This document shows positions 35,022 through 43,500 of a DNA stretch of 64,000 nt, piece after piece. Within the stretch, counting starts at the first letter, position 1, and each line of letters begins with the position of its first letter. The stretch comes from Candidatus Poribacteria bacterium (GTDB lineage: Bacteria > Poribacteria > WGA-4E > PCPOR2b): contig JAJEAL010000030.1 of the NCBI GenBank assembly GCA_022822785.1, positions 1 through 64,000 of the forward strand, written 5' to 3'. Made by a program: the position numbers and the translations under genes. The notes below the pieces were generated by a model that was given only the letters and a program-made list of their open reading frames with translations, did no database searches and had not been told where the DNA came from.

Positions 35022-36056
35022 CTACCTCACTCCATAGGTATTGGTGTGCTTGACGTTTCCCCATAAGGTTGCCAATTTTCCCTTTGCGGAAACACTTAGG
35101 ATGGGGGCAGGTCCCCATGACGGGGAAAGGTCCCAATCATCGGGGTTTTGAGTGATGTTAATGGGGTTCGTCCCATCGGCTTTCATCACGTAGATTTCCC
35201 CGAATGGGTCATCCCGGTTAGAGTCGAAGGCAATCCGCGTTCCATCCGGCGACCAAGAAGATCTATTGTCTTCAGCCGGGTTCTGGGTGATGTTAATGGG
35301 GTTAGTTCTGTCAGCGTTCATCACGTAGATTTCTAAGTTGCCGTCACGGTCAGAAGTAAATGCAATCTGATTACCGTCCGGCGCCCAATCGGGTCTGCCC
35401 TCTCTCGCCGGGTTCTGGGTGATGTTAATGGGGTTAGTTCCGTCAGCGTTCATCACGTAGATTTCCCAGTTTCCATCACGATTGGAGGAGAAGGCAATCC
35501 AGTTCCCGTTTGGCGACCAATCTGGGGTCTGGTCTAGGGCGTCATGGTTGGTGAGGTTAATGAGATCCCCTCCATCTGCCTCCATCACGAAAATATCCGA
35601 ATTGACGAGGGTATGCCCATTGAATAGTTCAGCCGATGTAAAGGCAATCTGCTTCCCATCGGGGGACCAGGTGGAAACCCGCTCCGCTTTTTCTACAGAT
35701 CGAGTCAGGTTGATGGGATTGGTGCCATCGGCGTTCATCACATAGATTTCCCCGCGGATAACTCCACGTTCAGGAATTCGTTTTAGATCCCGATATGACA
35801 TAAAGGTAATCCGCTTCCCATCAGGGGACCAAGCTGGTTCGTCATCAAATTTCGGTTCGTCAGTGAGTTGGTGAATGTGTTCTCCGTTGGGATTCATCAC
35901 GAAAATTTCGGCAGTCCAACCGGACGTGAAGGCAATCCTTGTGTCGTCGAGTTGTGCCAAACTTATTGATGTTAAGAGAAGGTTTACAGCGAGAGCAAAA
36001 AGACCTTTATAGAGATAGCCGGCATGTATTTTTCGTTTGAGCCATGCGAGTTTCAT
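35022..36056 (-). CDS. Secreted TolB-like (PD40) beta-propeller, array member, 344 aa
   Basis: Same layout as its neighbours: signal peptide (about 1-35), six PD40 blades, and the tail K-L-A-T-L-W-G-N-V-K-H. Distinctive is that three successive blades carry N-P-I-N-I-T-Q-N-P instead of the N-P-I-N-L-T-N-H-P used in the other members. That points to blade duplication or homogenisation within this gene after the array formed. The first blade is slightly shortened (T-S-G-W-T-A-E-I-F). Ribosome site GGAGG precedes the ATG. 38 bp separate it from the next unit. Confidence 0.9.
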   Translation of the reverse strand: MKLAWLKRKIHAGYLYKGLFALAVNLLLTSISLAQLDDTRIAFTSGWTAEIFVMNPNGEHIHQLTDEPKFDDEPAWSPDGKRITFMSYRDLKRIPERGVIRGEIYVMNADGTNPINLTRSVEKAERVSTWSPDGKQIAFTSAELFNGHTLVNSDIFVMEADGGDLINLTNHDALDQTPDWSPNGNWIAFSSNRDGNWEIYVMNADGTNPINITQNPAREGRPDWAPDGNQIAFTSDRDGNLEIYVMNADRTNPINITQNPAEDNRSSWSPDGTRIAFDSNRDDPFGEIYVMKADGTNPINITQNPDDWDLSPSWGPAPILSVSAKGKLATLWGNVKHTNTYGVR

Positions 36057-36097
36057 TGTTTACCTCCTTTATCTATCTGCCAAGTTTCTCACAGATT

Positions 36098-37177
36098 CTA
36101 CCTCCCATTGTAGGTATTGACGCGCTTGACTTTTCCCCATAAGGTAACCAATCGCCCCTTTGAGGAAACTCCTAAGGGACGGACGGATCCCCATGAAGGA
36201 CTACCGTCTATCGCTGGATGATTGGTGAGGTTAATAGGGTTGGTTCCATCAGCGTTCATCACATAGATTTCTACGTTTTTGTCATCATCTTTTCTGTCAC
36301 AGTCAGAAGTGAATACAATCTGTCTTCCATCCGGTGACCAATCGGGACTATCGTCCGCAGCGGGGTGATTGGTGAGGTTGATGGGGTTAGTCCCGTCAGC
36401 ATTCATTACATAGACCTCTGTGTTTCCGTCGCGATTAGAAACGAATGCAATTTGCAGCCCGTCCGGCGACCAAGCGGGTCTACCGTCTCCAGCGGGGTGA
36501 TTGGTGAGGTTGATAAGGTTTGCCCCGTCAGTGTTCATCATATAGACTTCCCAATTCTTCTCTTGGACATCAAATTCCCAGTCCTTGTTGCGGTCAGAGT
36601 GGAAAGCAATCTGCGTTCCATCCGGCGACCAATCCGGAGATGAGTCTTGGGCATGATGGTTGGTCAAGTTATCGGGATTGCCGCCATCTGCATCCATCAC
36701 CCAGATATCCGAGTGGAAAAGATTATCCCACCTGAAGTAGTTGGCAGATCTAAATGCAATCTGTTTTCCGTCCGGTGACCAAGAGGGAGAACCATCGGGG
36801 CTTTCTAGCGATTGAGTCAGGTTGATAGGATTGGTCCCATCGGCATTCATCACATAAATATCACCGAGGATGATTCCGCCCACCTGAATTCGGTGCTCAT
36901 CCCGAAATGACACGAAGGTAATTTTCTGCCCATCAGGGGACCAGGCGGGTGCGCTGTCATATTCGGGATCTTTGGTGAGGCGACGAACTCTTTTTCCATC
37001 GGGGTTCATCTGGAAAATTTCGCCATTCCTTTCGCTGCGGGTGGACATAAAGGCAATTCTCGTGTCAGCAGCTTGCACCAGACTTACTGATGCCAAGAGA
37101 AGGTTCACAGCGAGAACCAAAAGCCTGCTACGCAGATAGCAGGCTTGTATCTTCCGTTTGAGCGATGCGAGCTTCAT
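36098..37177 (-). CDS. Secreted TolB-like (PD40) beta-propeller, array member, 359 aa
   Basis: Signal peptide (about 1-35), then blades with M-N-P-D-G-K-R-V-R-R-L-T near the start and repeated W-S-P-D-G-x-Q-I-A-F. Two blades have inserts of charged residues (N-K-D-W-E-F-D-V-Q-E-K-N-W-E and D-R-K-D-D-D-K-N-V-E), also seen in the neighbour at 37219, so these two members are close sisters. The tail is R-L-V-T-L-W-G-K-V-K-R. Full length with GGAGG before the ATG; the spacer to the next unit is 41 bp. Predicted exported; ligand unknown. Confidence 0.9.
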   Translation of the reverse strand: MKLASLKRKIQACYLRSRLLVLAVNLLLASVSLVQAADTRIAFMSTRSERNGEIFQMNPDGKRVRRLTKDPEYDSAPAWSPDGQKITFVSFRDEHRIQVGGIILGDIYVMNADGTNPINLTQSLESPDGSPSWSPDGKQIAFRSANYFRWDNLFHSDIWVMDADGGNPDNLTNHHAQDSSPDWSPDGTQIAFHSDRNKDWEFDVQEKNWEVYMMNTDGANLINLTNHPAGDGRPAWSPDGLQIAFVSNRDGNTEVYVMNADGTNPINLTNHPAADDSPDWSPDGRQIVFTSDCDRKDDDKNVEIYVMNADGTNPINLTNHPAIDGSPSWGSVRPLGVSSKGRLVTLWGKVKRVNTYNGR

Positions 37178-37218
37178 TGTCTTCCTCCTTTACTTATCTG
37201 CCAGATTTCTCACAAATT

Positions 37219-38304
37219 CTACCTTCCACCGTAGGGGCCCGTGCGCTTGATTTTTCCCCATAAGGTCGCCAATTTCCCCTTTGAGGAAACCTTCAAGGTG
37301 GGTGCCGGTTCCCATGAGGGGCCCCTGTCTATAGCTGGATGATTGGTGATGTTAATGGGGTTAGTCCCATCAGCATTCATCACATAGATTTCTACATTTT
37401 TGTCATCGTCATCTTTCCTGTCACGCTCAGAGTGGAAAGCAATCTGCTTCCCATCAGGGGACCAAGCAGGTCCCTTGTCTTCAGCGGGGTGATTGGTCAG
37501 GTTGATAAGGTTAGTTCCGTCAGCATTCATCGTATAGATGTCCATGTTTCCATCCCGGTCAGAGGAGAATGCAATCTTCCTCCCGTCTGGTGACCAATCG
37601 GGCTGACGGTCTTCAGCGGGATGATTGGTAAGGTTGATGAAGTTGGTGCCATCAGTGTTCATGACATAGATTTCCAAATTCTTTCTCTGGATATCGAATT
37701 CCCAATCTCTGTTGCGTTCAGAGTGGAATGCAATCTGCTTCCCGTCCGGCGACCAGTCGGGATTCCCGTCACCGGCAGTATGGTTGGTTAGTTTACGGGG
37801 GTTGTTCCCATCTGCATCCATCACCCAAATATTCCAGCGATATCCACCGCGATGCTTGAAGTGCTCACCGGCTGTAAAGGCAATCTGTTTTCCGTCCGGT
37901 GACCAAGAGGAAACCCCGTCCGCTCTTTTTGGTGATTGAGTCAGGTTAATGGGATTGGTCCCATCGGGGTTCATCATATAAATCTCAGCAAGAATCATGC
38001 CGCCACCCTGAAATCGGTTCAAATCTCGAAATGATGCAAAGGTAATTTTCTGACCATCAGGAGACCATGCAGGGGCCGCGTCAAATTGAGGGTGTTCGGT
38101 GAGGCGGCGCACTCGTTTCCCATCGGAATTCATCAGGTAAATTTCACCATTCCTCTCGTCATGTCGGTTGGACATAAAGGCAATCCTTGTATCAGCGGCT
38201 TGTGCGAATCCCGATACATCGGGAAGGAAGCATACAGCGAGTGCCAAAAGCCTACTGCAAAGATACCAAGCTTGTATCCGCCATTGGGGCAGTGTAAATT
38301 TCAT
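37219..38304 (-). CDS. Secreted TolB-like (PD40) beta-propeller, array member, 361 aa
   Basis: Signal peptide (about 1-36), six PD40 blades and the tail K-L-A-T-L-W-G-K-I-K-R. It shares with the 36098 member the inserts N-R-D-W-E-F-D-I-Q-R-K-N and D-R-K-D-D-D-D-K-N-V-E and the N-terminal R-V-R-R-L-T segment, so the two form a subgroup. A G-G-Y-R-W-N-I-W-V-M-D-A-D segment in blade three matches the W-V-M-D-A-D variant of the same subgroup. Full length; 41-bp spacer to the next unit; GGAGG before the ATG. Confidence 0.9.
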   Translation of the reverse strand: MKFTLPQWRIQAWYLCSRLLALAVCFLPDVSGFAQAADTRIAFMSNRHDERNGEIYLMNSDGKRVRRLTEHPQFDAAPAWSPDGQKITFASFRDLNRFQGGGMILAEIYMMNPDGTNPINLTQSPKRADGVSSWSPDGKQIAFTAGEHFKHRGGYRWNIWVMDADGNNPRKLTNHTAGDGNPDWSPDGKQIAFHSERNRDWEFDIQRKNLEIYVMNTDGTNFINLTNHPAEDRQPDWSPDGRKIAFSSDRDGNMDIYTMNADGTNLINLTNHPAEDKGPAWSPDGKQIAFHSERDRKDDDDKNVEIYVMNADGTNPINITNHPAIDRGPSWEPAPTLKVSSKGKLATLWGKIKRTGPYGGR

Positions 38305-38345
38305 CGTTTCCCTCCTCTATCTATCTGCCAAGTTCTTCACAGATT

Positions 38346-39446
38346 CTACCTCTTACCATAGGTATTGCTACGCTTAACTTTTCCCCATAAAGTCGCCAAT
38401 TTCCCGTTTGAGGCAATGCTTAGGATAGGGGTGGGGCCCCACGAAGGACTATCGTCCCATTCAGGGTGGTTGGTGAGGTTTATGGGGTTGGCACCATTAG
38501 CATTCATCACATAGATTTCCCAGTTACCGTCACGGATAGAGGAGAATGCGATTCGCAGCCCGTCCGGTGACCAAGAAGCGTGATTATCTTCAGCTGGGTG
38601 GTTAGTGAGGTTAGTAGAGTTAGTTCCATTAGCGTTCATCACATAGATTTCTAAGTTTTCGTCACGGTCAGAAGAGAATGCAATCTGATTCCCGTCCGGT
38701 GACCAATCGGGTCTACCGTCTCTTGCTGGGTGATTAGTGAGGTTAATAGGGTTAGTCCCGTCAGCATTCATCACATAGACTTCCCAATTGCCATCACGGT
38801 TAGAGGAGAATGCGATTTGCAGCCCGTCCGGTGACCAATCTGGAGTCTCGTCTAGAGCATCATGATTGGTGAGGTTAATGAGATTGCCCCCATCTGCATC
38901 CATCGCGAAAATATCCGAGCTGGCGAGAATGTCCTCGTTAAAGAGTTCGGCAGATGTAAATGCAACCTGTCTTCCGTCCGGTGACCAAGAGGAAACACCA
39001 TCTGCCCTTTCTGGCGATTGAGTTAGGTTGATAGGATTGGTGCCATCGAGATTCATCAGATAGATTTCACCGCGCCAGATTCCACGTTCAGGGATTTGTT
39101 CTAGATTTCGAAATGACACAAAGGTGATCTTCTTCCCATCAAGGGACCAAGCAGGCTCCTCGTCATATTGAGGGTGTTTGGTGAGTTGGCGGATTTGTTT
39201 CCCATCGGGGTTCATCAGGTAAATTTCGCCATTCCTCCAGTCACTGCGATTGGACATAAAGGCAATCGTTGTGTCAGCGGCTTGCACTAGACTTGCCGAT
39301 GCCAAGAGAAGGTACACAGCAAGTGCCAGAAGTCCACGGTGAAGACCAGGTTCCGATTTATCGAAATCCTCGTCGTTGTTTGGACCCCGATTCCACCAGG
39401 ATAACGTCGGAACTTGTGTATTCTGTTTGAACAGTGCAGGTGTCAT
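38346..39446 (-). CDS. Secreted TolB-like (PD40) beta-propeller, array member with unusual N-terminus, 366 aa
   Basis: The mature part matches the array family: blades with W-S-P-D-G-x-Q-I-A-F and N-A-D-G-T-N-P-I, tail K-L-A-T-L-W-G-K-V-K-R. The N-terminus differs. About 30 polar residues (including G-P-N-N-D-E-D-F-D-K-S-E) precede the hydrophobic segment G-L-L-A-L-A-V-Y-L-L-L, so the signal sequence is pushed to about 35-53 and may act as an uncleaved anchor, unless translation starts later. No alternative ATG with a ribosome site is apparent. GGAGG lies before the annotated ATG. 41-bp spacer to the following unit. Confidence 0.87.
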   Translation of the reverse strand: MTPALFKQNTQVPTLSWWNRGPNNDEDFDKSEPGLHRGLLALAVYLLLASASLVQAADTTIAFMSNRSDWRNGEIYLMNPDGKQIRQLTKHPQYDEEPAWSLDGKKITFVSFRNLEQIPERGIWRGEIYLMNLDGTNPINLTQSPERADGVSSWSPDGRQVAFTSAELFNEDILASSDIFAMDADGGNLINLTNHDALDETPDWSPDGLQIAFSSNRDGNWEVYVMNADGTNPINLTNHPARDGRPDWSPDGNQIAFSSDRDENLEIYVMNANGTNSTNLTNHPAEDNHASWSPDGLRIAFSSIRDGNWEIYVMNANGANPINLTNHPEWDDSPSWGPTPILSIASNGKLATLWGKVKRSNTYGKR

Positions 39447-39487
39447 TGTTTTCCTCCTTTATCTGTCCGCTGAGTTCCTCACAAATT

Positions 39488-39853
39488 CTACTTCACACCG
39501 TAGATATTGCTACGCTTGACTTTTCCCCATAAGGTTGTCAATCTTCCGTTTGGAGCAACGCTTAAGTTTGGTGTCAGTTCCCATGAAGGCTGACTGTCCC
39601 ATGCAGGGTGATTGGTGAGGTTAATGGGATTAGTCCCATCGGCATTCATCACATAGACTTCCCAATTATCGTTAGGTTTCTTTTTCCAATTCCCGTCACG
39701 GTTAGAGGAGAATGCAATTCGTAGCCCATCCGGTGACCAATCAGGGTAACCGTCTAAAGCATCATGTGCTAAGAGGAAGCACACAGCGAGCACCAAAAGT
39801 CCGCTATGAAGATAGCAGGCTTGTATCTGTCGTTTGAACCATGCGAGTTTCAT
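39488..39853 (-). CDS. Internally deleted TolB-like array member, 121 aa
   Basis: The signal peptide (M-K-L-A-W-F-K-R ... C-F-L-L-A) is fused directly to H-D-A-L-D-G-Y-P-D-W-S-P-D-G, which in the 35022 member lies in the fourth blade (N-H-D-A-L-D-Q-T-P-D-W). So about 160 codons are missing in frame. Two blades and the tail R-L-T-T-L-W-G-K-V-K-R remain. GGAGG precedes the ATG. It is the first unit of the array on its strand and the nearest to the putative control region and SgrR-like gene. It could not form a closed propeller alone; it may be a remnant or could pair with another member. Confidence 0.8.
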   Translation of the reverse strand: MKLAWFKRQIQACYLHSGLLVLAVCFLLAHDALDGYPDWSPDGLRIAFSSNRDGNWKKKPNDNWEVYVMNADGTNPINLTNHPAWDSQPSWELTPNLSVAPNGRLTTLWGKVKRSNIYGVK

Positions 39854-39982
39854 CGTTTCCCTCCTTTATCCATACGCTCAAAGTCAGACGAATATGAACC
39901 GTGGAATCGGTTCAAGACCTATCTGTTCCCATTGTAATTATAAGAATACCAATCAATCACACAGAAATTCCAGTCCCTTTTG

Positions 39983-40011
39983 GAAGTATGGACATGATAT
40001 GTCCATACTTC
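39983..40011. promoter_or_regulatory. Perfect 13-bp-arm palindrome between the array and the SgrR-like gene
   Basis: GAAGTATGGACAT (39983-39995) and ATGTCCATACTTC (39999-40011) are perfect reverse complements around GAT. It lies in the 209-bp region from which the propeller array and the SgrR-like regulator diverge, so it is a good candidate operator for that regulator. A weaker 7-bp palindrome (TGAACCG / CGGTTCA, 39895-39914) is closer to the array start. There is no T-run after the stem on either strand. Confidence 0.55.
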
Positions 40012-40062
40012 TAAAAAACTGGTTGCAAATCGAAAGCAAGGAGGTTTATACTGTGAACTGTT

Positions 40063-41859
40063 TTGGATGGAGGCAATCAGGGTCCCCTTGACATGGAGGG
40101 TTGTCGAAACGCTGTTCCTATACAGATCACCGTTGACAAAAACCAAAAATGTCTAGAAATTCGGTCACTGATATCAGGTGAGTTGCCCTATCTGTGGGAG
40201 GATGTTTCCAAAGATGGGGTTGAATTGGTAGGTGCACAAATGTCCAAAGTCGATACGCTTCTCAAACTCATTGCTTATCAAAAACAGCACCCCCAAGCCG
40301 ACGATGCGGAAATTGCCGAGGGGATTGGAATTTCGTCGCGACATGTCAGACGCTGCAAAAAGGAGGTAAATCTGCTCAGACATCAGTTGACTAAACGCTC
40401 CTTGCAGCCGGGGCAGATCCAATTTCTGCTATCACTGCTGAATCAGTGGGCACCCGATCAGCAGGAGATTGCCCAACACCTTCAAGAGCAAATCGGTATC
40501 TCCTATACCGGAAGCCTTCGTATCAAGCACCCCGACGAGTGGACCCCTCTGAGTTGGCTCGAAATCGGGGAATTGACGGACATCAAATTGGGATCTTTAG
40601 ACCAACCGGACCCGATGCTGTTTTCTTGGCTTCAGTTCCTATGCTATGAGCCTCTCCTAATGTCCTACCAAAACGGGGAGGTCGAAGAACGGCTTGCAAT
40701 CGGTTGCGAAGCGGTAAAAGGACATTCGGAGTGGCAGCTGACCTTGAGAGAGGATCTTCGTTGGAGCGATGGGAAGCCGATTACTTTTGAAGAGGTCATT
40801 GAGGCGTTTTCCGCAAGCCGTATCGCTCCGATTATCACAGAGATTAAACCTGATGGCAAGACCCAACTCCGCATTCGACTGTCCCAAGCGGAGGCGCTCT
40901 TTCCCTTTTGGCTGCGCTATATCTGCCCGGTCCCTTCCCACTCAACCCAACCCTATCGTGTGACTTCCGGTGCCTATCGATTGAACCGTTACCGTCCGGA
41001 TACCATGACCCTTTACTTCGAGCACAATCGAGATTATTATCGTGGCGAGAATACCTGTATCGATTGGTTGACCATGAAACGTTTCACACGACCCGCCAAT
41101 GCCGTTAAGGCAATCGAGGATGGGACAATTGATCTGCTCTATCTCTATATCCATGCGCTACAGCCGCTCTACCAATTTTCAACGACAGCCCCTTGTCAAC
41201 AGTGGACCTTTTTTCAGGATAACTACTACGCCCTACTTCTTAACCGTCACCACGGCCTTTTCTCGGATAAACGGAACTGTAGTTTGCTTAAGGGTGCCAT
41301 TGATTATCGAGCGATCAACTTTTATCTGCGCATGGGCGAAGTCACTGAGGAACCGGAGATTGTACCGCCTTCTCAGTCTCTTGATATTCGGGTAGCCTGT
41401 TCGAGGGTGGAGGACGCTGCGGGAGGGACGTTACGCCACTTGGCTCAACTCATTGGACAATCAGCGGGCTCCACTGTGGAGAATCCTATCTCTGTCAAAG
41501 GAGAGATGCGGGAAGAAGTAGATGTCCTTTTAACTCAACTCTTTTTGGGTTTGGAGTACAACCGCCTGTCACGATTCTTCCATTCCGATGGGAAGTATAA
41601 TTTTTTTCAATACGCCAACCCCCAGGTTGATGCGCTGCTCTCTCAACTGGACCACACTACGAACATGGCAGCAAGAAGGAGGATTGGGAGACGCGTGCTG
41701 TCTTTGCTGCAGGAAGATTTTGCGGTGATTCTGCTGGCGCCCTGTTTTGAATACACAGTCTCGCCGTTAGAAATCCAGTTCGACGATAACCTCACCAGTC
41801 TCCTTGATTTGCTTCAAAATATGAACCAAGTTACCGTTGAGCGCCATCAATCCAGTTAG
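40063..41859 (+). CDS. SgrR-like regulator: N-terminal HTH plus solute-binding (SBP_bac_5) domain
   Basis: Residues about 60-105 (V-D-T-L-L-K-L-I-A-Y then E-I-A-E-G-I-G-I-S-S-R-H-V-R-R) form a winged-helix/HTH; from about 185 the chain matches family 5 extracytoplasmic solute-binding proteins (Y-E-P-L-L, W-Q-L-T-L-R-E-D-L-R-W-S-D-G-K-P-I-T-F-E). There is no signal peptide, so the sensing domain is cytoplasmic, as in SgrR of enterobacteria. The frame opens at a TTG; ATGs at 40093 and 40240 are possible starts and none has a strong ribosome site. It is divergent from the propeller array and its stop overlaps the convergent PhyH-HEAT gene. Likely controls transport or array genes in response to a small solute. 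Confidence 0.8.
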   Translation: MDGGNQGPLDMEGCRNAVPIQITVDKNQKCLEIRSLISGELPYLWEDVSKDGVELVGAQMSKVDTLLKLIAYQKQHPQADDAEIAEGIGISSRHVRRCKKEVNLLRHQLTKRSLQPGQIQFLLSLLNQWAPDQQEIAQHLQEQIGISYTGSLRIKHPDEWTPLSWLEIGELTDIKLGSLDQPDPMLFSWLQFLCYEPLLMSYQNGEVEERLAIGCEAVKGHSEWQLTLREDLRWSDGKPITFEEVIEAFSASRIAPIITEIKPDGKTQLRIRLSQAEALFPFWLRYICPVPSHSTQPYRVTSGAYRLNRYRPDTMTLYFEHNRDYYRGENTCIDWLTMKRFTRPANAVKAIEDGTIDLLYLYIHALQPLYQFSTTAPCQQWTFFQDNYYALLLNRHHGLFSDKRNCSLLKGAIDYRAINFYLRMGEVTEEPEIVPPSQSLDIRVACSRVEDAAGGTLRHLAQLIGQSAGSTVENPISVKGEMREEVDVLLTQLFLGLEYNRLSRFFHSDGKYNFFQYANPQVDALLSQLDHTTNMAARRRIGRRVLSLLQEDFAVILLAPCFEYTVSPLEIQFDDNLTSLLDLLQNMNQVTVERHQSS

Positions 41860-43241
41860 CAACCGCGCTCCAAGGCGATGGCAGCCCATGAGCGAATGTA
41901 CTGATTCTCGTCTTGCAATGCTTCTTCCATTACAGGAATGGCACTCTGAGGGAGTTTCCCCATCTTCGCCAATGCGATCGTAGCGTTTTCCCGCAACGGT
42001 GCATCCGAGAGAGACCAACGCGATACCGGTCTGTTATCACCCCAAGCCTCGATCAGTGCTGGCACAGCCGACCGAGCCGACGGACCGATATTCCCAATTG
42101 TATCCGCTGCATTTCGGCGAACCCACTCAGAATCATCCTTCAGAGCCTCGATTAACGTGGGGACAGCACCGTGTGCAGGTTCACCCATACACCCCAACGC
42201 GGCAGCAGCCCCTGCACGTGTCCACCAGTCTGCATCAGCCAACGCTTCAGTCAGTGCAGGCACGGCAGACTCACCTACGGCAGCCAGTCCGTAGATGGAA
42301 TCGAGTTGGCTCGGATTGGTAAAGTCTCCGCGGTCTATATTCCGATTCCAAGCGGCTTTCGACTCTTGTCGTAGTGCCTCTATCAATGTCGGTATCGCAG
42401 GTTCGCCAATATTTCCCAACGCATACGCTGAATTGAGACGCGTCGCCTCATTTTCATCGTTCAGCCCGTTCTGCAACCTCCGCATCAATTTTGAAAGGTC
42501 TTTGGGAACGGATCCTGCTGTCGGATGCCTCCCCCCGTTTTGCACCCCATGATGCCATTTCCAAAGGTGCTCCCATACCTCTTGATGTTCGATAGGAGCG
42601 GTCTGATTGGGTTCCCAGTTCGGATTTTCCGTATTCCATGAGGGTTGTTGCGGCTCCTCTGTACGGCAAAAGAGAAACTTCAGCATGAACCGAACCTTGT
42701 CGCTTCGATTTTCCGTTGCTCGATGCCAAAGTTCATAATGCACGATTGTCACTGTGCCCGCTTCACCGCAAAGAGATAACCCGGCATCCTCCGATGGCGT
42801 CATATAGTATTGTGTAGCAGGCTGAATCGCTGTGGGTCCCATATCTGCGGTGACATCTTGCGGATAATAAAAAGCCATCGCCAATCGTGTCCGGTGGTAT
42901 CGCACATTCCCACCTAACGGATAGTCCTTATGCCAGTCTTGCGCCTGACTGCCCGGTGGGTGGTAGTGACAGGCGCAGTGTTGATTCATGACATAGTTTT
43001 GGCCCAGAATGCTGATGAGCGTGCCGTGGACTGTCGGATCGTCGAACACCTGCTGGAGCATGGGGACTTTGGAAAGCAGCAGATTATTCCCCAGATGCTC
43101 TCCTTTTTCAATTGCCGCTAACGTCTGCTGGAAAGCAGATTTGTGAAAGTCAGGAGGGAGCGCCGGCTTCACTACCACATACCCGTTGATAATGAAGTCC
43201 CGCATCGCATCATCGTTCAGGAGGTACTGCTTATCAACCAT
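41856..43241 (-). CDS. PhyH-type dioxygenase fused to HEAT repeats, 461 aa
   Basis: The first 225 residues are a PhyH domain with iron ligands H104-x-D106 and H173, and R184 at the 2-oxoglutarate position. After a linker the C-terminal half (about 255-461) consists of five or six HEAT/PBS-type repeats (A-I-P-T-L-I-E-A-L, A-A-A-A-L-G-C-M-G, R-R-N-A-A-D-T-I-G-N-I-G). Such a fusion is unusual: the HEAT solenoid may dock a protein substrate or partner. All catalytic residues are present. The stop overlaps that of the SgrR-like gene by 4 nt. Substrate unknown. Confidence 0.9.
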   Translation of the reverse strand: MVDKQYLLNDDAMRDFIINGYVVVKPALPPDFHKSAFQQTLAAIEKGEHLGNNLLLSKVPMLQQVFDDPTVHGTLISILGQNYVMNQHCACHYHPPGSQAQDWHKDYPLGGNVRYHRTRLAMAFYYPQDVTADMGPTAIQPATQYYMTPSEDAGLSLCGEAGTVTIVHYELWHRATENRSDKVRFMLKFLFCRTEEPQQPSWNTENPNWEPNQTAPIEHQEVWEHLWKWHHGVQNGGRHPTAGSVPKDLSKLMRRLQNGLNDENEATRLNSAYALGNIGEPAIPTLIEALRQESKAAWNRNIDRGDFTNPSQLDSIYGLAAVGESAVPALTEALADADWWTRAGAAAALGCMGEPAHGAVPTLIEALKDDSEWVRRNAADTIGNIGPSARSAVPALIEAWGDNRPVSRWSLSDAPLRENATIALAKMGKLPQSAIPVMEEALQDENQYIRSWAAIALERGC

Positions 43242-43500
43242 GTTTTTCCCTTCCTGCTAAGTATAGTTTCGTCTCAGGCTGAATCTAAGTCTGTAGCTAA
43301 ACATCTATCGTCGTTGGATGTCGTAGCCGAATTCGCCCGGATTGATAAACAACAATTCGTGGTGGTGTCCAATCGATTTCCGTGTTGAGAAGATCTTGCA
43401 AGGCACCTCTCTTGAGAAATTTTAGGTTATGATTTCCGCCTTTAATGGTAACACAGACTTAGTATCAAACGTTAGATATTTTTCTTTTTATCATGTAAGT

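Larger units (their letters stand above)
32667..39853 (-). repeat. Tandem array of eight TolB-like propeller genes
   Basis: Eight units of one gene family lie head to tail on the minus strand. Units from 34.98 to 39.85 kb are separated by spacers of 38-41 bp, four of them exactly 41 bp, and these spacers share a common sequence with a TTTCCTCC-type ribosome-site core and a TCACAGATTCTAC stretch. Every unit ends in a tail built on K-L-A-T-L-W-G-K-V-K-R. The three end units are degenerate. This is classic unequal-crossover amplification with decay at both ends. Confidence 0.95.

Noticed and set aside
32945-38361. Long open frames on the plus strand across the propeller array (up to 178 codons)
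   Set aside because: They are antisense to the repeated minus-strand blades, recur with the repeat, lack ribosome sites and encode no recognisable domain.
32825-39853. Regularly repeated DNA that might suggest a CRISPR array
   Set aside because: Repeat units are about 130 bp blades within 1.1-kb genes, in frame and protein-coding, without short direct repeats and unique spacers.
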